Of a stretch of 10,683 nucleotides of DNA, positions 1 through 7,375 are shown in pieces. Every line of letters starts with the position of its first letter. Position 1 is the stretch's first letter. Location: contig CAIVNT010000003.1 in NCBI GenBank assembly GCA_903907305.1, forward strand, positions 1 to 10,683, in the 5' to 3' direction. Origin of the DNA: an uncultured Ignavibacteriota bacterium (GTDB taxonomy: Bacteria; Bacteroidota; Ignavibacteria; UBA10030; UBA8401). Under the pieces are notes generated by a model. It made no database searches. It worked only from the letters and a program-made list of their open reading frames with translations, and had not been told where the DNA came from. The translations under genes were made by a program, and so were the position numbers.

Positions 1-28
1 CGGGACGAAGCAACGCTTCGTCCTACAG
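1..28 (-). repeat. REP-like palindromic element, copy 1
   Basis: A perfect 9-bp inverted repeat (arms 3-11 and 15-23) encloses a 3-base AAC loop. On the minus strand the palindrome is preceded by TGTAG, so the GTAG tetranucleotide overlaps the first stem base. A GTAG foot next to a palindrome is the recognised hallmark of REP elements mobilised by REP-associated tyrosine transposases (RAYTs). No transposase gene is in the window, so membership of that family is inferred from form only. Confidence 0.7.
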
Positions 29-142
29 TTCCGGCGGATATTATTTTACAATAAAGCCACATTTCAATTTTTCAAACTCAGAAACGATTTTTTTGAATAC
101 TTTTTCACACTGAGGGTCGTTTTTCCTATCCGACTATATTAG

Positions 143-170
143 CGGGACGAAGCAACGCTTCGTCCTACAG
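143..170 (-). repeat. REP-like palindromic element, copy 2
   Basis: Identical over 28 bases to copy 1, with arms at 145-153 and 157-165 and loop AAC. It has the same orientation and the same minus-strand GTAG foot. Identity of the hairpin contrasts with the diverged body of the repeat, which suggests that the palindrome is the conserved or more recently homogenised part. Confidence 0.75.
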
Positions 171-282
171 TTCCGGCGGATATTTTTTTACAGTAAAATA
201 TATTTCAATTTTTCATATTCAAAAACGATTTTTTGAATACGATTTCACATTGAGGGTTGATATTCCAATCTCACCAATTTAA

Positions 283-310
283 CGGGACGAAGCACCGCTT
301 CGTCCTACAT
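283..310 (-). repeat. REP-like palindromic element, copy 3, next to the operon start
   Basis: Arms at 285-293 and 297-305 are identical to the other copies; the loop is ACC instead of AAC. The arms remain perfectly paired. It ends about 22 bases before the preferred TTG start of the binding-protein gene, so if transcription begins upstream it forms a stem-loop in the 5' leader. It is followed by TACATTTT, not a true U-run, so I do not call it a terminator. Confidence 0.75.
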
Positions 311-331
311 TTTCATCGAGAAATAAATACA

Positions 332-1630
332 TTGAAATATTTTTTTATTTTTATTCTTTCTCTCATCGTATTCGGTTGCACCGATACGAAAATGAACAAC
401 ACCATCCGTAAGGATGATGTTGTGATGCTTACGTATTGGCCAGCACCGAATCCGCAGGAAGTGCAGGTGGCGACCGCTGTTGTGAAAGAATGGAACAAGC
501 TTCATCCCGGGATTCAGGTAAAAATGCAGCCCATTCCGGTCAGCCAGTCCACCGAAGAAGTGCTCCTTGCCGCAATTGCGGGACGCACCACTCCTGATGT
601 CTGCTCCAACATCTGGCCGGGGGCCCTCGCCGAATTTACACGCCTCGGCGGATTGATCGATCTGGACCGATTCTCCGATTTTGATTCGACAATGCTGAGC
701 AGAACTCCACGTGATCTCATTCAGTCACTTCGCGATCCCAACGGACATTTTTATCAGATGCCGTGGAAGACGAATCCGGTGATGATGTTCTATAATAAGC
801 GGCTCTTCGAATCCGCCGGAGTGACGAGTGCTCCGCGCTCGTATTCGCAGTTCTATGCGGCGGCGAAGAAGATCACCTGTGATGTGGACGGGGATGGACA
901 GACCGATATCTGGATGGGAGAACGTGATATCCGTCCCATTTGGTGGCAGCGATGGTTCGATTATTATTGTTTTTACATCGCTGCATCCAACGGCAGCACA
1001 TTCTTTGTGAACGGCGAACCGAATCTTGATGAACAGGCTTCGTCAAAGGTGTTTCAATTTTTCAGGACATGCTATTCCGAGAATTATTTTCCGCACACGT
1101 TCTTTCAGGGAGGCGACCTGTTCCTGCTGGAACGAAAAGCGACGAATTTCGCGGGACCGTGGCAGATAGCAACATTACAGACAATGGCGCCGCAGCTTCG
1201 GTACGGAGTTGCACCGATCCCGGTACCGGACGGGAATGATGGTCCCGTGCATACGTACGGCGATTATAAAAATATTGCGATCTTCAGTACCACGAAACAT
1301 CCGAAGGAAGCGTGGGAATTCGTGAAATATCTTGTGCAGGCACAGTATGATCTGATGCTGCTGAAGGTCGCCAATCAGATCCCGATCCGAAAAGATATGC
1401 TCACCAATCCGTTGTTCAAAGAATATTTTGAGCAGAATCCGAACATGATCGAATTTGCAAAAGCAGCAGTGTATACACGAAGTGTGGATGCGGCACCGGA
1501 TCTGAAAGAGATCTTCGATGCTATCTCGCAGGAATACGAAGCAAGCGCTGTTTACGGAAGGAAATCTCCTGAAGAGGCGACGAAGTCCGCACAGCAAAGG
1601 ATCAAAGTGATCGTCGATTGGAACAAATGA
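332..1630 (+). CDS. Lipoprotein sugar-binding protein of an ABC importer (family 1 extracellular solute-binding protein)
   Basis: Captures a sugar or oligosaccharide outside the inner membrane and passes it to the two permeases encoded next. The preferred TTG start at 332 gives 432 residues and an exact lipoprotein signal: Met-Lys, a hydrophobic stretch, then VFGC with the lipidated Cys at residue 16. A longer in-frame reading from TTG 257 would put the REP hairpin inside the protein and 25 odd residues before the signal, so I reject it. The ribosome site is weak. The mature part has the MalE/UgpB-like layout: LTYWPAP and EWNKLHPGI near the N-terminus, TPDVCSNIW, GHFYQMPWKTNPVMMFYNK, and late AWEFVKYL. 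Residues about 184-192 form an acidic DVDGDGQTD loop of calcium-binding type, and about 204-215 form an aromatic patch (WWQRWFDYY) suited to sugar stacking. Substrate unknown. The gene overlaps the next by ATGA. Confidence 0.9.
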   Translation: MKYFFIFILSLIVFGCTDTKMNNTIRKDDVVMLTYWPAPNPQEVQVATAVVKEWNKLHPGIQVKMQPIPVSQSTEEVLLAAIAGRTTPDVCSNIWPGALAEFTRLGGLIDLDRFSDFDSTMLSRTPRDLIQSLRDPNGHFYQMPWKTNPVMMFYNKRLFESAGVTSAPRSYSQFYAAAKKITCDVDGDGQTDIWMGERDIRPIWWQRWFDYYCFYIAASNGSTFFVNGEPNLDEQASSKVFQFFRTCYSENYFPHTFFQGGDLFLLERKATNFAGPWQIATLQTMAPQLRYGVAPIPVPDGNDGPVHTYGDYKNIAIFSTTKHPKEAWEFVKYLVQAQYDLMLLKVANQIPIRKDMLTNPLFKEYFEQNPNMIEFAKAAVYTRSVDAAPDLKEIFDAISQEYEASAVYGRKSPEEATKSAQQRIKVIVDWNK

Positions 1631-2502
1631 AATTATTTCAAAAAAAATATGACCGCTCGGCGTATCTGCTCGTGCTGCCGTACATCCTCTTCTTTCTGAT
1701 GTTCGTCGCTTATCCGCTCGTCTTTTCCATCGTACTTGTCTTTCATCGGTGGGATATCGTCACACCGATGCAGTGGGTGGGGATGAAGAATTTCGAACGT
1801 CTCATCCACGATCCGCTCTTCTTCAAATCGGTGTTCAACACGCTCACGTTCCTGCTCATCCATATTCCGCTGCAGATCATCGTGGCGCTGGGATTTGCAC
1901 TGTTGTTGAACTCGAAGATCAGATTCCGTTCGTTCTTCAGGACGATCTATTTCCTTCCGGTAGTTGTCTCCGGCGTTGTCGTGACGATCCTGTGGCAGCA
2001 GCTGTATTCCTTTGATTCGGGACTGCTGAATAAATTCCTGATGATTTTCGGTATCCCGCGCATCCCGTGGATCGTCAGTCCGGAGATGGCCATGCCCTCC
2101 GTTGCGATCATGGCAACATGGAAGAATGTCGGCATCTACATCATTATGTTTCTTGTGGGACTCCAGAACATCTCCCCTGAATTGTACGAGAGTTCGAATA
2201 TGGACGGCGCAACGCGAAGACAGCAGTTCTTTTCCATCACTCTTCCGTTATTGAATCCGACCATCGTAGTTGTGCTGATCCTCTCCACCATCGGCGGATT
2301 CTCTCTCTTCATCGAGCCGTACGTTTTGACGGGTGGCGGGCCGATGCAAAGCACACTTTCGGCCGTACTCTATATCTATAATCAGGCATTCTATTTCAAT
2401 CATATGGGTTACGCTGCGACGCTGGGGTTTGTTTTTGCGTTGGTGATCTTCGCCGTGATCATGCTCCAAAAGAAAGCTGTTGAAATGGAGTCGAATTCAT
2501 GA
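1627..2502 (+). CDS. ABC sugar transporter permease, MalF/UgpA type
   Basis: Inner-membrane subunit of the importer, 291 residues, normal for the short MalF-like class. About six hydrophobic segments are visible, near residues 11-38, 70-95, 106-127, 158-180, 212-232 and 263-281. The cytoplasmic EAA loop that docks the ATPase is at about 185-208 (ELYESSNMDGA, then SITLPLLNP); the usual E-A-A is E-S-S here while the G and the LP are kept. GGGPMQSTL at 236-244 is typical of the family. I chose ATG 1627, which overlaps the previous stop as ATGA; TTG 1618 would add three residues. It should pair with the following permease. No ATPase gene is adjacent. Confidence 0.93.
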   Translation: MKLFQKKYDRSAYLLVLPYILFFLMFVAYPLVFSIVLVFHRWDIVTPMQWVGMKNFERLIHDPLFFKSVFNTLTFLLIHIPLQIIVALGFALLLNSKIRFRSFFRTIYFLPVVVSGVVVTILWQQLYSFDSGLLNKFLMIFGIPRIPWIVSPEMAMPSVAIMATWKNVGIYIIMFLVGLQNISPELYESSNMDGATRRQQFFSITLPLLNPTIVVVLILSTIGGFSLFIEPYVLTGGGPMQSTLSAVLYIYNQAFYFNHMGYAATLGFVFALVIFAVIMLQKKAVEMESNS

Positions 2503-3308
2503 AGAAGATCATAAAATATGTACTGCTCATTCTCGGTGCGGCCGTATTCGCGTATCCGTTCCTGTGGATGTTCGCCGCATCATTGAAGCCCGAAATAGAG
2601 ATCGGCGGATTCAGTCTCTGGTCCTCCAATTTCAGTTTCAAGAATTACGATCAGGTATTTGCACGCATCCCAATCGCCCGCGCATTTCTGAACAGCATTA
2701 TCGTTTCGTCGGTCACAACATTATCCGTGATCGTCTTCGGTTCCATGATCGGTTACGCGCTTGCGCGTCTCAATTTCCTCGGCCGGAATCTGCTCTATTA
2801 TCTCATCCTCTTTACCATGATGATCCCGTTTCAGATCACGCTCATTCCACAGTACGTGCTGATGGTGAAACTGGGGATCACCGATTCCTATCTTGCGCTC
2901 ATTGCCCCGACCATGATCAGCACGCTCGGCATCGTGATGTTCCGTCAGTTCTTTATGAGCATTCCGCAGGCGTTCATCGATGCGGCGCGCATTGACGGCT
3001 GTTCGGATCTGAAGATCATTTTCGCAGTGATCTGGCCCCTTTCCAGACCGGTGGTGATCACTGTTGCAATTCTTTCATTTATGGCAAGCTGGAATGAAGT
3101 ACTCTGGCCCATCATCGTCGTCCGCGAACGCACGCTGATGACGCTGCCGCAGATCGTCACACTCTTCACCATTGGCGGACAGGCAGAAGCGCTTCTGGGA
3201 CTTCAACTCGCCGCAGCAACGCTGCTTGCGCTGCCGATCATTGTGGCGTATTCATTCTTCCAGAGATATTTCATTGACAGCATGGTCTCCAGCGGAGTAA
3301 AAGGATGA
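2499..3308 (+). CDS. ABC sugar transporter permease, MalG/UgpE type
   Basis: Second inner-membrane subunit, 269 residues, matching MalG-like lengths. Hydrophobic segments lie near 5-28, 63-90, 97-122, 130-150, 184-205 and 233-255. The EAA loop at about 158-181 (AFIDAARIDGCSDLKIIFAVIWPL) keeps A-A, D-G and the final P of the docking motif. SWNEVLWPIIV at 197-207 is typical of this subunit. The ATG overlaps the previous stop as ATGA and has a good GGAG ribosome site at 2487-2490, eight bases away. Together with the preceding permease it forms the transmembrane channel; the ATPase must come from elsewhere. The substrate cannot be read from the permeases. Confidence 0.93.
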   Translation: MKKIIKYVLLILGAAVFAYPFLWMFAASLKPEIEIGGFSLWSSNFSFKNYDQVFARIPIARAFLNSIIVSSVTTLSVIVFGSMIGYALARLNFLGRNLLYYLILFTMMIPFQITLIPQYVLMVKLGITDSYLALIAPTMISTLGIVMFRQFFMSIPQAFIDAARIDGCSDLKIIFAVIWPLSRPVVITVAILSFMASWNEVLWPIIVVRERTLMTLPQIVTLFTIGGQAEALLGLQLAAATLLALPIIVAYSFFQRYFIDSMVSSGVKG

Positions 3309-4834
3309 AACGGCTGGTGTTTATTTTGATCATGTTCTCCGGTCTGCTCTTTCCGCAGTTGGATTCCACTGTTGTGGCTTCTATCGGTCATTACCGCATT
3401 TCAACCGACGATCTGCTGACGAGTTTTGAATTCGGTCCCGCATTTGTTAAACGGCACAAGGAACCACTCCGCGAACATCTTCGATTCATGATCAACGAAC
3501 GTCTTTTTGCGCTGGAAGGGGAAGAGAACAGACTCGACACAGCAGCATTCATCCGCACACGGGTGAAGGGATTGGAAGAGGACGGAGCAGTCGAACAACT
3601 CTACCGGCAGGAGATCCTTTCCAAAGTATTGTTGACGGATGAACAAATCGCGAATGATACACGCAAAGCGAAAGTGACAGTTGCTCTTCGATGGATATTC
3701 GTCCCTACGACGGTCGAAGCGGAACAGACGGCAGCGAAACTGAAGAGCGGCACATCGTTCGATTCTCTCTATCGTGCGCAATACACTGCAGATGTCGAAC
3801 CGGAAAGCAGAAGTGTGGAAACAACATTGTTGAAATTAGAACGCGATAATCCCGGGCTCGCTTTGAAGTTGACTGAGATGAACAATGGAGGGATCTCCCC
3901 GCCGGTGTCGGGAAAGGACGGATACTACATCTTCCGCCTGGATGAGGCACGTCAGAATCCCATCACTACGGAGACAGACTATACCGAGCTGAAGAATCAA
4001 GCGATAGAGATACGCACACAGCTGATCGCCGACGGACGTGCGGACGTGTATGTGAAACAGATGATGAAAAAAAATGAACCGGTGATCAAAGCGGACGGAT
4101 TCAATATCCTTCGCGCCTATCTTGCGGATAAGGGACTTTCAAAGGACACCAAAGTGCAGTGGCAGATCCCATCCACATTCATGACCGAGGCTGGTCCTCA
4201 ACCGATACAGAATTCCGGGAGGTATCTTCAAAAGACTCTCGCAACGTTCGGAAAACAAAGTATCAGTATTCGTGAATATGCGGAGTGGTACGACATCCGC
4301 CAGTTTCAGTTCGACACGCATTCGCTGGAAGCATTCAACCGCAGCGTAAAAAAAACGATCTGGAAAATGGTGCAGGATCGGCTACTCAGCAAAGAGGCAT
4401 ACGCCCGCGGATTGGACAAACTGCCGACCGTTGCTAATGAAACAATGAAGTGGGATGCAAAATTACTCTATCTGGCTCAGCGTGCTTCCGTTATCCGTTC
4501 ATTATCCGCGGATGAGAAGGTACTCCGAAAATATTTTATGGCGAATCAAAGACAGTATATGGATGAGAACGGAACAATTCTCCCGTTCGAGAAGGTGCAT
4601 GCCGTAGTAACGAGGGATTATACGATGGATATGGAGAATGTCGCCATAATGAATCACCTTGAAATATTAAAAAATAAATATCCTGTTACGGTTAACGAAG
4701 AACTACTCGCAGCACTATCAACACAACATCAATCGGATCCGAGAGCGGTCGATGCGATCATCTATAAACCTGGCGGAACATTTCCTCGGGTCGCTTTCCC
4801 CACGATCGATGAAGTCTGGAGCGAGTTCAAATGA
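3305..4834 (+). CDS. Secreted parvulin/SurA-like foldase, probably with a degenerate PPIase domain
   Basis: A 509-residue exported protein. Residues 1-18 (MKRLVFILIMFSGLLFPQ) are a signal peptide without a lipobox. Residues about 20-115 are helical and charged, in the position of the SurA/PrsA N-terminal chaperone domain (ASIGHYRISTDDLL, FMINERLFALEGE). Residues about 122-216 resemble a parvulin domain: VALRWIFVPT, AEQTAAKLKSGTSFDSLYRAQ, then GGISPPVSGKDGYYIFRLDEA. The central GGDLG-type block of active parvulins is missing, so isomerase activity is doubtful. Residues about 220-509 are mostly charged helix, including a second FGKQSISIREYAEWYDIRQ segment like another foldase core. A GGAG site at 3294-3297 and ATGA overlaps on both sides tie it to the operon. 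I infer a chaperone for the secreted enzymes or the binding protein encoded alongside. Confidence 0.7.
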   Translation: MKRLVFILIMFSGLLFPQLDSTVVASIGHYRISTDDLLTSFEFGPAFVKRHKEPLREHLRFMINERLFALEGEENRLDTAAFIRTRVKGLEEDGAVEQLYRQEILSKVLLTDEQIANDTRKAKVTVALRWIFVPTTVEAEQTAAKLKSGTSFDSLYRAQYTADVEPESRSVETTLLKLERDNPGLALKLTEMNNGGISPPVSGKDGYYIFRLDEARQNPITTETDYTELKNQAIEIRTQLIADGRADVYVKQMMKKNEPVIKADGFNILRAYLADKGLSKDTKVQWQIPSTFMTEAGPQPIQNSGRYLQKTLATFGKQSISIREYAEWYDIRQFQFDTHSLEAFNRSVKKTIWKMVQDRLLSKEAYARGLDKLPTVANETMKWDAKLLYLAQRASVIRSLSADEKVLRKYFMANQRQYMDENGTILPFEKVHAVVTRDYTMDMENVAIMNHLEILKNKYPVTVNEELLAALSTQHQSDPRAVDAIIYKPGGTFPRVAFPTIDEVWSEFK

Positions 4835-7371
4835 GATCATTAACAGTAATATTTGTCATTGGTATGCAAATTGGGTTTTCATTCCAGAATAACGACCCTC
4901 TGGTGTTTCCCTTCGCCGGAAAATACGGGCAGGTGGAAGTGGGCGGTCCATACGTCGGTGCGGAATTCCATAAGAGCAGACCATTTCCCTCCAGGATCAG
5001 CTTCTATTACCCGGTCGCCAACAGCATCGACCTCAGTAAGGATTATTGGAAGCGTGATGAATCGCTCCCGTTCACCGTCTCAGTAAAGGTTGGTACTGCT
5101 CCGGCGAGGTCGATTGGAAGAGAAGGTTGGCGGTATGAATTGAGTCCGCATACGGTCACATTCCTGTCGGAAGATTCCATTCTGTCCTATCGCATTACCT
5201 ACGAATTCTGTCTTGACCAACCGGCTATGGTCACCACGATTTCAATGAAGAACAGGAGTGCGCAAACGCAGAATGTCAACGTTTTAACCGGTTTAGTTCT
5301 TGCGCTTCGTACCTGTCAGACGTATGCGCGGAGAGATTCTGCTTACGTTTCTGTTCAAAAGGAATCTCAGTCCGTTACGGCAGATTTTACAGAGGCGGAT
5401 ACCCGTTCCGCTTCCGTATTTGTTGTGAATGCAGGAGAGCGGGCATCGCGGATGTGGGCGAATGCTGATGATCTGAATATCTCTGATGACGGAAAAATTA
5501 CGTGGCCGTCACAACAAGATTCTTCCGCATCGGTCAACTCTTCGGGGAGAAAAACCCGGGCTGCGGCTGTATATGAATATTCCCACGGACTCAAATCCGG
5601 TGAGGAGATGGTGATTATGCAAGTGACGGGGAGCTGCGCAAAAACGGAAACAGGGCCGAAGATTTCCTTATCGCGCGCGCAGTGGAAAAGTGAAACTGAA
5701 AAATATTCCGCAGTTGTCCGCTCAGCATCCGCCGGTGAGACACATTTCACTTTAGGGGACCGCCAATTGGACCGCACTGCCGTCTGGGCGAAAGCTCTAT
5801 TGAAGACGAACGCGCATTATTTGGACGGCGTGGTTGTGCCGATGCCGTGTCCCGCAGAATATAATTTTTTCTTTACGCACGATCTGCTCATGACAAATCT
5901 CGGCGCGGTGAACTATGATCCGCTCCGGGTAAAACGGGATCTGCTGTATGTTGCGTCCCTGGCAAAGGATTCCATCATCCCGCACGCATATTACTGGAAG
6001 GACGACGGATTCAAAACGGAATTCTGCACTCCTTCTAACTGGAATCATCTCTGGTTCATTGAAGTTTCCGCATCATATCTGCGGCATACACAGGACACGG
6101 CAACCATTCGCACTCTGTATCCACTCATCGCGAAAAGCCTCCGTGAAGTGCTCACACTTCAGCAGGGCGATCTGATGGTGGCTTTCCGTCCCGACTGGTG
6201 GGATCTGGGATGGAAAGAAGGACCGCGCACATACATCACCGCATTGAGTATGCGCGCTATCGAAGATTATCTGCTGATCGCTTCGTGGATCGACGGGAAG
6301 AATCCTGCTCTGCCCGGACTGGAAAAGAATCTGGTGAACATGCGTTCTGCGCTTTCGTCCAAGTTGTGGAATGATTCTCTGAATTATCTTGTCAATTATA
6401 ACGGTGCGGATATTGACAAACATTTTTATATGGGTTCATTGATCGCTCCTGCATTCGGTACCATTGATCGGGAACTTGCACGGAAACTGATCCTCACCGC
6501 GGGAAAAGAACTTATGGCTCCCGGCCTCGGCATCCGCTCCGTGATGCCAGCAGATTTCCACAAGGATTCGGTCATTCAATACTTTAAGATCGCCGGGAAT
6601 GAAGCGGGAGATGAATATACCTATATCAACGGCGGTGTGTGGCCGCATAATAATGCCTGGTACGCCCTTGGACTCCGTGCGGCGGGGAAGAGCGATGATG
6701 CACTTTCGTTCGTCCGTCAGACGATGACGATCGACGGAATTGCAGCGAGTTCGAATGGAATTCCTGCTTTGTATGAATACCGATATTCCAATCCGTCGTC
6801 ACCGCGCTACGGTGAGATCGATAAACCGTCGTTCCTCTGGGCCGGCGGATTCTATCTCTACACGATGTATTCTCTTGCAGGGATGAATGAGAATGTGTGG
6901 AATCTTTCGGTCTCCGCAGAACATTCGCACATCGACACGGCGTATCAGTTCAGCTATCAATTTGGCGGATTGCATGATGTAACAGTGCGCGGTAACGGCA
7001 GATATCTTCAATCGTTATCGGATGGGAATACAATACTTCCGACATCCGTCTTACCTGTCACGTTGAGCTCTACCGGAAAAATTTCAGTGTCGTTTGGAGA
7101 AACAGGCACTCCGTATCTGAACAAAGTGAATGCGGTTGTACATTCCGTTGCATCGGCAAAGAACGGAAGATCGTTTTCGTGTGTTCTCTCTTCATTTAAG
7201 GGACATGCTGTGAAACTTTTTATTCTGTGTCAAAAACTTCCGCGGAACGTTCGAGTGAATGGTGCTGCACAAAACAATGTCCGCTCACAGGCGTTGTCGA
7301 AAAATATCACTGAACTGGAGATCAATTTCACCGCCGGCCCCGGAAAAGATACAATTGTTATCGAATGGTAA
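4831..7371 (+). CDS. Large secreted six-hairpin glycoside hydrolase/phosphorylase-like enzyme
   Basis: An 846-residue protein with a signal peptide (about residues 1-19). Three parts can be read. Residues 20-310 are beta-rich, like the N-terminal super-sandwich of clan GH-L/GH94-type enzymes. Residues about 311-685 look like an (alpha/alpha)6 barrel, with FFFTHDLLMTNLGAVNYDP at 346-363, NWNHLWFIEVSASYLRHT at 403-420, FRPDWWDLGWKEG at 452-464, GNEAGDEYTYINGGVWPHNN at 589-608 and SFLWAGGFYLYTMY at 667-680. Residues about 690-846 are a beta-rich C-terminal domain. The DWWD motif sits where GH94 phosphorylases have R-x-D-W-N-D, and NGGVWPHNNAW recalls their NGG-W-P-H-NAW block, so Asp455 and Asp458, and Glu591 and Glu595, are candidate catalytic residues. 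GH94 enzymes are usually cytoplasmic, however, so a hydrolase related to GH63 or debranching enzymes is equally possible. Probably trims the glycan whose product the importer takes up. GGAG at 4818-4821; ATGA start. Confidence 0.75.
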   Translation: MRSLTVIFVIGMQIGFSFQNNDPLVFPFAGKYGQVEVGGPYVGAEFHKSRPFPSRISFYYPVANSIDLSKDYWKRDESLPFTVSVKVGTAPARSIGREGWRYELSPHTVTFLSEDSILSYRITYEFCLDQPAMVTTISMKNRSAQTQNVNVLTGLVLALRTCQTYARRDSAYVSVQKESQSVTADFTEADTRSASVFVVNAGERASRMWANADDLNISDDGKITWPSQQDSSASVNSSGRKTRAAAVYEYSHGLKSGEEMVIMQVTGSCAKTETGPKISLSRAQWKSETEKYSAVVRSASAGETHFTLGDRQLDRTAVWAKALLKTNAHYLDGVVVPMPCPAEYNFFFTHDLLMTNLGAVNYDPLRVKRDLLYVASLAKDSIIPHAYYWKDDGFKTEFCTPSNWNHLWFIEVSASYLRHTQDTATIRTLYPLIAKSLREVLTLQQGDLMVAFRPDWWDLGWKEGPRTYITALSMRAIEDYLLIASWIDGKNPALPGLEKNLVNMRSALSSKLWNDSLNYLVNYNGADIDKHFYMGSLIAPAFGTIDRELARKLILTAGKELMAPGLGIRSVMPADFHKDSVIQYFKIAGNEAGDEYTYINGGVWPHNNAWYALGLRAAGKSDDALSFVRQTMTIDGIAASSNGIPALYEYRYSNPSSPRYGEIDKPSFLWAGGFYLYTMYSLAGMNENVWNLSVSAEHSHIDTAYQFSYQFGGLHDVTVRGNGRYLQSLSDGNTILPTSVLPVTLSSTGKISVSFGETGTPYLNKVNAVVHSVASAKNGRSFSCVLSSFKGHAVKLFILCQKLPRNVRVNGAAQNNVRSQALSKNITELEINFTAGPGKDTIVIEW

Positions 7372-7375
7372 TCTC

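Larger units (their letters stand above)
1..311. repeat. Tandem array of ~141-bp intergenic repeat, 2 full copies plus start of a third
   Basis: This stretch has no credible gene. Units begin at 1, 143 and 283, giving periods of 142 and 140 bp. Each unit opens with the same stem-loop (9-bp arms GGACGAAGC and GCTTCGTCC). The bodies at about 29-142 and 171-282 are diverged copies: both contain TTCCGGCGGATATT, an AT-rich segment with ATTTCAATTTTTCA, then AACGATTTTTTGAATAC (with small indels) and CACATTGAGGG or CACACTGAGGG. The third copy stops matching after about 310, shortly before the first gene. The first copy begins at base 1, so the array may extend further left. I see no convincing promoter in it, although the operon promoter must lie here or upstream. 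Confidence 0.9.

Noticed and set aside
233..264. Sigma-70 promoter with TTGAAT at 233 and GATATT at 259
   Set aside because: The spacing of 20 bases is too long and the -10 box matches poorly. The AT-rich repeat generates many such chance matches.
1..311. CRISPR array
   Set aside because: Only three repeats at about 140-bp spacing, and the intervening sequences are copies of each other and not unique spacers. No cas genes are nearby.
285..312. Rho-independent terminator upstream of the operon
   Set aside because: The stem is strong but is followed by TACATTTT, not a U-run, and the same hairpin recurs as a repeat element.
257..331. N-terminal extension of the binding protein from TTG 257
   Set aside because: The extra 25 residues are translated through the REP hairpin and would bury a textbook lipoprotein signal that begins at 332.
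2480..2995. Plus-strand 171-codon frame overlapping the second permease
   Set aside because: The product is Arg/His-rich with no domain, and the overlapping frame is a clear MalG-like permease.
7259..7375. 39-residue N-terminal extension of the dehydrogenase
   Set aside because: It lies inside the glycosidase gene in another frame and precedes the standard MDR start MKAIVYERP.
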